Below are positions 49,001 through 60,740 of a stretch of DNA of 64,000 nt, in pieces. How positions within the stretch are numbered: the first letter of the stretch is position 1; every line of letters starts with the position of its first letter. The notes beneath the pieces are model-generated. The model saw nothing but the letters and a program-made list of their open reading frames with translations, had not been told where the DNA came from and did no database searches. Origin of the DNA: Apostichopus californicus (lineage: Eukaryota; Echinodermata; Holothuroidea; Aspidochirotida; Stichopodidae); assembly GCA_020650975.1 (NCBI GenBank), contig JAIPMN010000634.1, forward strand, positions 44,922-108,921, given 5' to 3'. The position numbers and the translations under genes were made by a program.

Positions 49001-52000
49001 TTCTGAGTAATATTTTCTTAATTAAACGCAAAAATTCTTCTCCAGTAAATTTTAGAGACACCCCAACCACATACCTCTATTGGTTCCTGCAGGACAGCCA
49101 CAAGTTGCTTTGCTAACTCTTCGTGGTATTTTAGACCTTTGCCGTGAGTCTCATGGGTCACTGGGTCATTTATACCAAGACTCAACAGATACGACTTAAA
49201 TTTGACAGTCTGAAGATAAAATGGAAAGAATTACATAAAAATGACAAAAACTAGGAACCAGATGTTAAAAATTAATTATACTCACTAGTAAAAAAATAAT
49301 TTTATAAAAAAAAAATTATTACGAAACAAGCTATTGTGCAAGACATTTACAATACATTGCCTATTATATGTATTACATATGCGTATAAAATATGCGTATT
49401 ACATATATAATGTATTATATACATTGCGATACATTGTGCATGATATTTAAGTTGTTATTCTATATAATGGGCGTGTACCTCATCTTCACTAATGTCACCC
49501 TGCTTATCCTTGATTTTGGTTGAGATCTTCTTGGAGAGTTCCACCATTTCTTTAGCCTGAGGAAAAAGAGAACAGAGATCGGTCACATGACATTTTTACC
49601 GTATAAAATAGAACTTGAAAAGTGAAGGGAAGGAAAGTCAAAGAAACTAAGTCACACAAAGGAATTCAACAGTTTCCATGAACAGCTGATTTGGCCAGAT
49701 ATGTGATAGTATTTCACAGGCCTCCATACATTCTGTGGATAGAGGTGGGAGCACTCTGGCTTCTCCTAAACATCCCAGTCCCCACCTTACTCCTCCATCT
49801 TAATTTGAAAACTAATAAAGATATATAAAACACAATATAAATATCATTAAAACAACAAAAAGGGACTCCAAATCAATTCAAAGCGAAACTTACTTTTCCA
49901 ATGAGTTTATCAAGATCTTGAAATGCCTGGGAATGAAAGAAGAAATAGTACAATGAACTTCAGGTATAAGTATTGCTAAAACTAAATATTGCTAAATATT
50001 GCCAATTAAATATTGCTAATTAAATTTTGCTAAGTAAATATCGCTAATTATAGAAACAAATATCATACATGGTGATGAAGATAACTGGGTTTGTTTATGC
50101 TTTATGGGTAAAACATTACACATGACCCAGCAGGAGAATGTACTCTTAATATAGCTCATATTGATGTTATCTGCTTAAACTTGGTATTAAGAAAACTTTT
50201 AGGCACTGTGTCAAGTTTATGATACTGAGGGGGCAGCAGCATCTTTTAGCAAGGGTTTCATAAGAGATAATCTTTTGTGCTCTGAGGTTTCACGCAATAT
50301 GCACCTACGGGTCCACACAATATTTACAAGCTGGTCTGCCAAGATAATCTCTATCGTTTGATATTGTTCCTGCCTTTTGAAGCTGTTGCATCATTTCCAA
50401 TTTTGACAAAGTGCTCTGCAAATTCCTTCTTTCAAAACACAAACCTTAGATATATTCTGGTCTGTCTCCTTCCTCTGTTTCTCAAGGTTTCTCTCGATAC
50501 CTACTATTCCAGCACGGATTTTTCTCGGCTGTGGAGTGAAGCAGAAAAATTTATTAATGTTTCATTAAACAAAACACCAAAAGTAATTATCCTTTAATAA
50601 TTCTGAATAGATGCAATCTTTATCCATTCCTGAATTTCCACATGATTCAATATGCTATGTATGCTCAATATTTTTAAATGTCATACCTGGTTGGCTGGTC
50701 TGGACACAGGAGCAAATTCCCAGACTTTCCTAGCCAAGACTTCTGACAGACATCGATTGAACTACCAGGAATGAAAATAAAATAGATGTCAGTTTACATG
50801 AAGATCAGCATCAATGTTTTTAGTACAACAGTCACAGAGAGATCGGGTGCAAGACTCACAAGATGGTGTACAGTATGTGAATGTATTCCTGAGTAATGTC
50901 ATAATAATAAACAAAGTGAAAAGATGGTTAAAACTTGAATAGCACCAAAGTATCACAGTTAGGCTTAATGACAGTAAGGGTACATCCTATCGAAAGTGCA
51001 TTTCCATGACCAAAACGAACACATTTCCTATGCATATATCCATCACAAGGAACACCATTTCATATGAATATTTGATGTTTGGGAGTGGATAATTGTCAGT
51101 GAATGGCCAAGTCTGTAAGATCATATTTTCAGAAGTGTTTCTGTTGCTGGGCAATTTAATATCAACTCATCCTTCCATGTGTGAGCATTTTCTTGCCCAG
51201 CGTGGAGCTTCTCATTTGTGATTTTTTTTTGGAATAACTCAAGATATCAAACCACGTCGAAGGTGAAGCTGTAAACTTTCATCACTGTTTATAGCAAAAT
51301 GACACTTTGAGAAAAATCACATGAAAGTTACAGACACTCAGTATGAAAAATTCACCATTTTTAATCCCCTTTTGGGAAATGTGAGCCTCATCACACAGGA
51401 GACTCCTCTTTGTACAAGAAAAGTACAAGAAAGACTTACATCATTAGCACCACCTTCCTTAAAGCCCAATCTTATGTGAGTGTGTTCGCTGGAATAGACT
51501 GGTCCCTTGGGTTGGTTCGCTCTTGAGGACTGCAGATGGAGAACCAGCTTGGGACTGAAAGAGAAGTAAATAATGCCAAGGACACAGTCAGGATCACATA
51601 TTGAGTCAAAAAACAAAAACAAATTGTAAATTATCTGAGCGTGTAAAAGTAACAATAAAGTCAGAATTAAACTAGAATGTCACCACTTCTTCCTTATTCC
51701 TTAATATCTTCCTTATTTTTGTATAACAGTTTAATTTTTACTATTAATCTCCTCTTTCCACTTATAGTAAGAAAAACAAATTTTAATTTAGTTTCATGTA
51801 TTTGTTAAACTATGTGTCTTTCAATTTCAACCCCTTTTCTGTCCAGAATTTATTTTATCATCATGAATAGCACTTTGAGCATGATTCCCCTTTTTTTCCA
51901 GTGACCATCATCAAGAACTATATTAAACAAATTTTCTTTCTCCAAGCATTGGCATGAACTTATTAAAAAGAGGGTAAAATATTTATACAAATCTTGATGG

Positions 52001-54005
52001 TGTGGTCAAAGATACTCTTATAGTGAACCATGTGTATGATTTATTGAAGCTGTGAAAAATGTTGAGTTCCAGCAACAATGGAAGTACTACATTATTCTGC
52101 AGTTGGAGAGTGCATTAGAGAGACTTTCAGCAATTACACTATGACTGAAATAAACACAGCTGGACACTGGGGAACTCAAACTTATACTGAGTTGTGCTTT
52201 CAGAACATCACAAGTTATAAAAAACATAAAATAATAAGTAAATAAATACAACCTATTGCTCCATAAACATCAATCTCTCACATTGTCATTTAGCCTCTGA
52301 AGAAGATCCTGCTAGGATCATAACGTCAGGCCAACTTACTTTTACACAGTCTCCTACACAGGCTCTCTAGTGGATAAGCAGTTTGCTGTCAGTTTTATTT
52401 TAATTTAAAAATTTGGAATGTTAGCTGTACAAATATGAATTACCTTTTCCCTCTGCCTTCAGACATTTCCTCAACGAACAGTACCAATGAAAGATGCAGG
52501 CATATTATGGATTGCTGAGAATAGAAAAAATTAATATTTTGGCTTTTACAGCTGAAGAATATTGTCTGCTTTCTTAAGGTCAACTCATACTCCAAAATAT
52601 ATCTGGGGCAAGAGATCTAAATGGACCATGTATGGTAAAAATGCATGATAAACGATGTTTCTAGCATTTATGGTTTAATTACATCTATCACCCGCGATAT
52701 ATATATTGAGGCATGGGCCGGTGTAGAGGAAGAGCAATGTTCCTAGAACAAATGTGCAAAAAATGGAAAATGGTAATTCAGCTTAATTGTTTCTTTATCA
52801 CCAAACATATTACAGCCATAAAATAGCCTTGTTAGCCTCAATCTGAGATCATCAAAGATTTAGGAGGCCTAAATCTTAGATTTACAGTAATAGATTTACA
52901 AGTATAAAGTGGAAATGGGAAGTTTAAACCTTCCATATTCCTCCAAATGTAGTACCTTAAAAGCTGTTTTACTGTAAGCATTCCATTTTAAAGATGAATA
53001 AAGTATAGTCCCTATCCATTCCACACACAAAACTTGATTTAGAATTATAAACGGTCAATATCTTTCGAAGAATTAAAAGCTTGCGGTGCACCTGGTTTGA
53101 TCAACTAAATTCACATTCTGAAAAAATACTTTATTTGGTTACATTGAGCATACTGACAGTTATCAAAGATAAACTAAGTAAGTACTGTACTTTATCAAAG
53201 ATAGACTATAGTACTAACTTTATAGACCAATTATTTAAACTGGAAACATGGCTAAATTAAGCTTAAAACAATGACTTACTTGGTTCTGAGGACTTCTCCA
53301 TATTAAACGCGAATGAGTTAACTGGGCCAGGCCATTTTCAAAATTTGTCTGAAATGTAAGTCAAAGGTTACAATCCATTAAGATGGTTAGCCAAACAAAA
53401 GAATATAGGCTATTGCAACAAGCTACCCTAAATTTTAACCAGTTGAAATGCATTTAGACAATGTATGCAACTTGTTATTTCTTGTTTCTAAATCTGTAAA
53501 CTATTACACTCTTGTCATTCTGATAGGTAGACCCTGTCCTACTGCAAACATTCACCTACAAATACAATTAACAATATTTTAAGCTGTAAAACCCTGGTTA
53601 AAATACCACAATGATTATTACTGTAATTTGAAGTACTAGGATGCAGTAACCGAAAGCAAGTGAAAGTAATTTCAAATATATTGTATTTGGCAATAATGAA
53701 TGGTTGGGCATCAGGTGCGCAAAGTTCGGTGGCAAACCTATAATACTAGACTAAATAGCCGTCATTTGTCTTCATTGATTTCGCTGACAGGGCGAGGATC
53801 ATTTTCGTGGAACCAGTTCGGTATGTAGATACGTGATAAACATAGGCCCTGATCTCTTCCGGGCCTGATTGAATACAATAATATAAAAACTAAAATCACA
53901 CGTTACAACCTTTTCTGGACCGTCATTTATCTTCACACTGCCTTGCTGTTTTATTACAGTTTCTCCTTCTTTCAACTTCCCGTCAGACCATTCAAAGCGA
54001 TCCAT
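46007..54005 (-). CDS. VPS36: ESCRT-II subunit VPS36
   Basis: 14 exons, in transcript order: 53910-54005, 53280-53348, 52444-52514, 51440-51554, 50687-50761, 50445-50528, 49894-49926, 49479-49556, 49075-49209, 48704-48769, 47822-47886, 47262-47346, 46506-46582 and 46007-46106. They give 382 aa (human 386). The N-terminal GLUE domain (about 1-142) opens [20 protein letters not shown] and includes [10 protein letters not shown] helical linker with [20 protein letters not shown] and [20 protein letters not shown] follows, then the winged-helix half: [31 protein letters not shown] and [20 protein letters not shown], and an end with [13 protein letters not shown]. No yeast-style NZF fingers interrupt the GLUE domain, as in other animals. 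VPS36 binds ubiquitin and phosphoinositides and, with VPS22 and VPS25, sorts cargo on endosomes. One exon is only 33 nt. Confidence 0.97.
52300..52405 (+). mobile_element. Degenerate hammerhead-like hairpin and repeat tail, copy 2
   Basis: In VPS36 intron 3, antisense to the gene, CTGAAGA leads into a perfect stem AGATCC-TGCTA-GGATC, then ATAACGTC. A hammerhead ribozyme core has CUGANGA, stem II and GAAA. Here the first two are intact and the GAAA position reads ATAA. The tail at 52351-52405 matches 44361-44415. Such cores are known from Penelope-like elements and retrozymes. I do not see a convincing stem III or cleavage site, so the assignment is tentative. Confidence 0.4.
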
Positions 54006-54024
54006 TATATTTGCTGAAATTGAA

Positions 54025-54990
54025 ACTCAGAATGCAATACGAAGTGTTTGGCTTACGGTGGTGCAGCGGTGAGTGAAACACTCAGAATGCAATACCAAGT
54101 GTTTGAATCACTGTGCCATTGGTACGTAAGTGAAACACTCAGAATGCAATATCAAGTGTTTGAATCACTATGCCATTGATACGTTAGTGAAACACTCAGA
54201 ATACAATACCAAGTGTTTGAATCACTGTGCCATTGATACGTAAGTGGAACACTCAGAATACAATACCAAGTGTTTGAATCACTGTGCCATTGGTACGTAA
54301 GTGAAACACTCAGAATAAAATACCAAGTGTTTGAATCACTGTGCCATTGGTACGTAAGTGAAACACTCAGAATGCAATATCAAGTGTTTGAATCACTATG
54401 CCATTGATACGTTAGTGAAACACTCAGAATAAAATACCAAGTGTTTGAATCACTGTGCCATTGGTACGTAAGTGAAACACTCAGAATGCAATACCAAGTG
54501 TTTGAATCACTTTGCCATTGGTACGTAAGTGAAACACTCAGAATGCAATACCAAGTGTTTGAATCACTGTGCCATTGATACGTAAGTGAAACACTCAGAA
54601 TACAATATCAAATGTTTGAATCACTGTGTCATGAGTACGTAAGTGAAACACTCAGAATGCAATACCAAGTGTTTGAATTACTGTGCCATTGGTACGTAAG
54701 TGAAACACTCATAATGCAATACCAAGTGTTTCATGCAACAATGTGCCATTGGTACATAAGTGAAACACTAAGAATACAATACCAAGTTTTTTAATCACTC
54801 TGCCTTTGGTACGTAAGGGAAACACTCAGAACGCAATACCAATTGTTTGAATCACTGTGCCTTTGGTACGTTAGTGAAACACTCAGAATACAATACCAAG
54901 TGTTTGTATCACTGTGCCTTTGGTACGTAAGGGAAACACTCAGAATGCAATACCAAGTGTTTGAATCACTGTGCCTTTGGTTCTTAATTC
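54025..54990. repeat. 57-bp minisatellite, 17 copies, next to the VPS36 start
   Basis: A 57-bp unit containing CTCAGAATGCAATACCAAGT and TTGAATCACTGTGCCATTGG recurs about 17 times. The first, diverged unit begins about 20 bases upstream of the VPS36 start codon. Between array and ATG the reverse strand has a pyrimidine-rich TTTCAATTTCAG that could be a splice acceptor, which would place the array in a 5' UTR intron. Because 57 is a multiple of 3, long plus-strand open frames (54612-55142) arise without being genes. Confidence 0.95.
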
Positions 54991-57333
54991 ACTCTTGGAA
55001 ACGGAAGTACGACACAGGTCAACTTATCTGTCATCGAAACACCTTGAAACTAACCCCAGACTTACTTAGCTGTACAACCGTGCATACTGAGTGGCATAGC
55101 AGTCATATTGCCAAACATTATATTTCATGCAGTGCAATGTGATCGCATGCAAACTTGTACAAGAGCTCGAATAGGAATTCGTCCAGCCAATCCATGAACC
55201 AGCTATCGAACTCAACAAGGCAGACACTACCTAGCTGGGCAGTATTTGCATACTTCAATAATCATCAAATACATATGAACTTAATAAACAATGTCATTTA
55301 GTTGACTCTTAGTATATTTCACTTTCCAAACTACCACTTTTTTTAAGCAGATGTACCCAGCCTAATTTGCATATAACAATGTGGGCAAATTTGTGAACTA
55401 TTGACCATTAAGTTATGGGACAAACTGCACAAAAAGGAAAAACAATATTTTCTTCATCCAATCAAACATGGGAGAGAGGATTGGGAGAATTAAACAGCAT
55501 AGCACATAAATGAAAACAATCTCTTGCTCAATAGATTAAACAATTTATTTTTCAATAATATCATACCATTCCCCCGATAAAAGTGAAAATATAAATATAT
55601 ATATCAGAAAGATATGAAGAAACTAGGCACACAATGCATTTTCCAATCGGCCACACTAGTTGACAAAGTTTTCTACAAACACTTATTTTTCAATTTCACA
55701 ATTTAATCTTCTTTTCTAGTATTTTCTGGGTTTCATTTACTGGAGAATAAAAACATTTGATCTAAGTTTACAAGGTTCCATACTTCACAGTACATCCAAC
55801 TCATGTAGAAAGTGAACTAACATTACCAAAGACACTGGAGAAAAGCCAGTATTGTAAGTCTGTTACATATAAGGATAATATATGTGTGGTTGTTCTGACT
55901 ATTTTACACCATCACAGTTTGACCCTAATATGCCATCCTTATAACCCCAAAATTTGCTAGGAGGTCAAATAATGGTCACTAATGATCAAACATCAACAGC
56001 AGTCTAAAATCATATTCTGTTGTTAAACATGTTATTCTCTAAAAATAACCCATTTCTATGCCTGGGAAATCAATTTGGAGGGCCATAACCTACTGGATGT
56101 TCTTTTGAAAAAGTAAATGTTGAGCCAGCTCACATTTAAAAACAATAGCAATGACCCTTAAAGTGACTAATGGGATGACTTGTGGCAGACAATGTGAGAA
56201 CACAAAATAAGTCCACACTGCTAGTTGAAAATTCCATATCTATAACTTGCTATCTTTACGTAGTTGTTCCACTTTCCGAGTAAGTTGATTTTGCCAATAA
56301 AATCTTTCTTTTAATCTAAGAAATGCAAACAAGGGGGTGGTCTGCAATCTGACAATTTTTGTTAGGATCATCCTCATTGGATAAACAATTTTGTATGGAA
56401 AATACCATGCCAGCATGATGTTACTTGCTGTTCCTGTTGCCAGGAATTTGCATAAATTTCACAAACTTACATTAATTTATAAAATTATATCTATGCAAAT
56501 GGCAAACTGCTATCAGAATATGGTTTCCAAGATTAGCTATGCAGAAATTGTTTTCAAACAATCACCTGTTTTGTGTATTTTTTGTCTGTTTTTTTTTAGA
56601 CATGATTCCTAAAAGTTTCTAGAAATTTTAACTTACATTTCCAAACATTTAAATTCTGTTCACATATTTATATCTACATGTGACTGATTCATACATTAGG
56701 ATGAAAAGGGTACATATAACCTAATTCAATATGCATTGAAGAATTGGGTAAAGACAAAGCTGTATTAAGTCTACAAATTAAAACTTTTTAGCTAACTGCT
56801 ACAAAGATGTTGCTGTATATAGACTGTATAACATGATGTATTACATAATTAATATTCAGGGATATGGTTTGTATTGAGAACCAAAGAAAAGCACCAATGC
56901 AATGTTTAAATATATTCAACTGCTGATCTACCTGCTTGGGTAAATTTTTTCGACTTTTTCTCTCCTTTTTTTTCAGTGATAACATGTCATCTGGTCTTTC
57001 TTAATTTGCAGTCTAAGATTACCACAGACCCAATAAAGACATTCCAGGACACTTTCTGCTCTCTTTAGTTTCCACTCCAGTTTCACGACTAAAATGTTAA
57101 CATACTAATCCTCCTTGTACCGGTGATTAACCAAACAGACTGAAAAAATGTTTTGACTACAGTTGACCATGTAACATATTATTCTTCCATGCGTCTCGTC
57201 GACAAGTAGGTTCAAATATTTGTTTGGTTCCTCTCCTGTTGAAACTTCACCATTATTTTCGTGGATGCCTCTCGTCACCAAGTATTAGCCGGCAATGTTT
57301 ATCTGTCAGAATAACTAGATGACGTTCTGGCGA
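54991..57333. other. Region upstream of VPS36 and downstream of POLR1H
   Basis: AT-rich sequence with no recognised gene. It should contain the VPS36 promoter, and possibly a non-coding first exon, plus the 3' UTR of POLR1H, which runs leftward from 57334. Reverse-strand AATAAA copies exist (for example near 55545) but I cannot choose among them. Confidence 0.5.
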
Positions 57334-59513
57334 TCAGCTGTATTCGATCTCTCTGTGTCTGCAAATAGACAAGACAAACAATTCAATAAATGCGACAAGA
57401 TCAAAATTGAAAGATACTACAAACGTCAAACAAACTAAACCATCACATACTGGTACCAACATTATATGACAAACTGCCTTGCTTAGGCTACTGGTTCAGG
57501 GAAATTTTGAAAATACTTACTTGCAGTTCGGGCAATAATAAAAAATTGTTTGACCCTCATCCGCCGAGCGAGTTTGGAGAGTATTATAGTGCAGGATACC
57601 GTGACCACATTTTTGACATTGTCTGTCAACCTGGAATTGTAAAAGAAAGGAAATACTCATTGTAATAGTCATTATAAGCAGATTTTTGATGTGGTGGACC
57701 TTCCAGGAAGCATAATACACAATGGAACTTATGGAGTGTACCACTTTGATCAACCAGAGAGCCAGTTAGCTTTGTGATTCCTTGCCATACAATTCGCTTA
57801 AAATTCAAAATACTGTTAACTACTGTAACAATCTGACTAATGTAGAGCAGGTAAGTTAAATTTGTCCAAGAATTAAGTGAGAACCAGTAAAGATTTGTAG
57901 AAATCCGTTGTGGGCATCAACCATGTCATTCACTCAAAGGATTTTACAGTATAAAAATTTAAAACCAAAATGTTTCAATATCCAGAAAGAACAGTCTTCC
58001 TATGTGAAATATAGACACATTTCACCAACTTTGAGCTCGCAAATCCCTTAAATAGTTGTTCAGAGTTGCATGACATTGCTATATACTGTGAAATGTTTTT
58101 GAAAAAATGGACAAGTTTTCCACCATTTGAGATAACCTGTTGATCCCTTGAGTCAGTTTGTGTCCATTTCAGATAACCTGTTCACCCCTTGAAGCTCAGA
58201 GTTACCATATTTATAAGCAAGTGTCACACACACACACCCGCCATCACCATCGCATTGATTTCTTTTGCCTCCAGTAAGGAATCAAAATGGACATACAGCA
58301 ATCTGTCCTAAAGTACCTAATCAGAGACTACTTGAAATCTGTTGATTTCTGTAAGCATTTAGGTGAGTAGGAAACTCACCGTAGGACCGAGATATTCTGG
58401 TTGCTGTGTTGTACTTTTCTTTCCAGGATTCCTCTCATTAAATCTCTTATATGTGTGGAAAACCATCCCATGGAAAATGTCTGCAAGATAGAAGGTTATA
58501 TGTGTATGCTGTAAGTGTTTCATGTACTTAAATGTCATCAATCTGCACATATATGAGTACAGGAAGTCCCATTACCTTCTCTCTCACCATGGAAACGAAG
58601 GACAAAATGACAGGAATCATCAGTGATTGGAAAGCATCTTAATGCAGCATAAACACAGATTCAAAGACTTATCTCAAAATTTATAATATCTTTTACCAAT
58701 ATATATTCAACCTTTGTGTTACTTTGCAGTAGAATATGACAGCAAAGATGTATACCCTGTGAATGTGAATCATGCAAACTTACGTCATGTGACCAAAGCT
58801 AGAAACCTATTATGTACATGTTTCCCAACTTCTGGCAATATATTACCACACCTACAGAATATCACTTTCACACAGGTTTCAAGTCATTACAAACTAACAA
58901 ATTCTCCTTAAAATTTCCTTATCTAATAAAATTGGGAGTAATTGATATTCAAGCCATGTCATGACCATGACACTTTTTTTGATGTATAGCATTAGAGTTA
59001 TACTGAAAATTTAAAACTGCTGAATCTTTAATTTAGAACTTTGAACTTAATCTTGGCAATAACCAAATTAACAGACTGCATTGTTATGGCATCTTAGCAA
59101 GAAATTAGAAGCAAAACGTTGATATGAAATGGCAGAAGAACTTTATGTAACAAACTGACCAATGAAACCCACATGATGACAGAAATGATCAAGAAGACTT
59201 CTGAAGACATTGAAAAATAAATTACGGGAGGTTGAAGTCACTTGGAATCAAGCAAACAGTATATATGGGGAAACAGGAAATAAAAGGGAAGAAATTGGAG
59301 AATACAATACAAGAAAATAATTAAGTGAAATATTAATCAATATTGGCCCAAAAAAATTGCTTTCAGAATATTAAGATCTAGCAAACCTTTGGCATCTGCC
59401 TCTGATCCACAGTTATTGCACTTGGTCACATCTGAATCACTTGCTGGAAATGGATACACCGTACCACAAAATGTGCAAAGTTCCTTGTGAGAAGTTGCAG
59501 CTTCTTTGTCCAT
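57334..59513 (-). CDS. POLR1H: RNA polymerase I subunit RPA12 (POLR1H, ZNRD1)
   Basis: Four exons, in transcript order: 59387-59513, 58380-58480, 57521-57630 and 57334-57358, giving 120 aa (human 126). The N-terminal zinc ribbon has Cys13, Cys16, Cys32 and Cys35 (ELCTFC ... KCNNC). The C-terminal ribbon has Cys81, Cys84, Cys109 and Cys112 around [16 protein letters not shown]. Its acidic hairpin Asp100-Glu101 is the TFIIS-like element that helps Pol I cleave backtracked RNA. The third exon ends inside a lysine codon (donor GTAAGT). Splicing to a 25-nt last exon gives the tail KHREIEYS, which lines up with human KFQEKEDS. Reading through the donor gives a stop right after the same lysine, so both ends are nearly equivalent. 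The gene is head-to-head with FIP1L1. Confidence 0.96.
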
Positions 59514-59944
59514 TATTTTGAAGCTGCTAAACTTTCCTCAAAACTGCAAATAGAAGGTAAAACATTTGGTGGGGATTTTAAAGGCTTTTTTTGTCATCCA
59601 TCTATGCATTTCTAGCCTAAATGGGTTTTCACATACATACCACTTTTGTGTGTACTTTGTATACATACCATGGTTGGACCCTAGGAGGCCAGTCAGGCCT
59701 CTTCTTAAATTTGTGTAACAAGTAAAAATGACTGCCATTTGAAGGTTATACTATTTTGTTTATGGATGAACTAGTAGATCTTCCATGCATTGGGAATAGC
59801 TGGATAAGTGCATCTAACTGTGCAATGATTTTATAGGTGAGAGAAGAAGAGCATAAAGGAGAGTCGAGTACAGCCCGTCAAGGTTTTCACATACGTTTGT
59901 ATTGTGCCTTGTTATCATTCTCGTTCTGTTCTTATTTTTTCATG

Positions 59945-60240
59945 GAAAGATTACAAAGGAGGATGACAAATTGATACCAGGAATGAAGGATAAGACATTT
60001 CAGGAAAGATTTACTGAGCTCAGACTGTCAGAGGCAAAATAATGTCGTTGGAACAGAGATATGCCAGACAAAACCTGTTAACTTTCTACAACATTTTAAA
60101 AAGGAATATCAAGGTAAAATTGGATGGAATAATAGAAATCATTGGAAATGAGAAAACTAGAGGGAATACACTGAAAATTAGGCCAAAGTATGCCAGATTA
60201 GGGGTCAGAAGGAACACATATATTTTAATAGGAATATTTG
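59945..60240 (+). mobile_element. LINE reverse-transcriptase C-terminal relic
   Basis: Translation in shifting frames gives KLIPGMKDKTFQERFTELRL, then SLEQRYARQNLLTFYNILKR, then EKTRGNTLKIRP and VRRNTY. These follow the order of conserved motifs at the end of CR1/jockey-type reverse transcriptases (TKLIPGLKxxSYEERL, SLExRRxRGDxIExYKIL, TRGHSLKLxKP, VRKNFF). An in-frame stop and a frame change between the first two motifs show that it is dead. Only this end is present, consistent with 5' truncation. Confidence 0.7.
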
Positions 60241-60261
60241 GAAGTATTGGTATGAGTAGCA

Positions 60262-60740
60262 TGGACACTTCGAATTTCGGACACCTAAGCCTTAAATCAC
60301 CCCAAAACTATATCTTCTGGTATAAATCACCTGAAAATATACTTGATATGGTGGGAGAAGTGTGTTATATTAATATACACGGCCAAACTTTCTTTTCTGC
60401 AAACTGTTTTCACGTTGTAAAGAAGAAGATTCTTCGTGATTGTGGAACTGGTATTTCTTTGCTAGAGTATTGCGAAATTCGGACACTCATTCCCACAGTG
60501 TGGCGCTGGTGATAAAATTGGTGGCGCAGTTGCTCTTTCAGTAATTATAACAGACTTCATATATCTCCTTCATTTTATTGACAAATATGTAAGTACTTAC
60601 TTGCACACGGGTCATTTTGGAGAGAAAATAACTTAGCTTTGTACTTTTTGGTGAAATTTGGCTCTTCCTGTAGGTTGTCATGGTGAAATCGTGTATTTCT
60701 TAGGGGTGTCCGAAATTCGCAGTGTTCCGAAATTCGCAAT
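60262..60740. mobile_element. Inverted-repeat element (MITE-like)
   Basis: CGAATTTCGGACACCTAAG at 60271-60289 and CTTAGGGGTGTCCGAAATTC starting at 60699 are inverted copies about 410 bp apart. Outside them, GGACACTT on the left and GTGTTCC on the right extend the match. Related words occur at 60473 (GCGAAATTCGGACAC) and 60722-60740 (GTGTTCCGAAATTCGCAAT). No transposase is seen. It lies directly after the LINE relic. A small non-autonomous DNA transposon is likely, but the exact ends and target duplication are not resolved. Confidence 0.6.

Noticed and set aside
52300-52350. Active hammerhead ribozyme
   Set aside because: The GAAA position reads ATAA and no stem III or cleavage site could be paired by eye, so it is kept only as a degenerate motif.
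54612-55142. Two plus-strand open frames with repeated SETLRMQYQVF-like segments
   Set aside because: They come from the 57-bp array, whose length is a multiple of three. No start context, splice structure or conservation supports a gene.
60042-60512. 156-residue plus-strand open frame as a gene
   Set aside because: Its first part is the end of a LINE reverse transcriptase and its second part runs into the inverted-repeat element.
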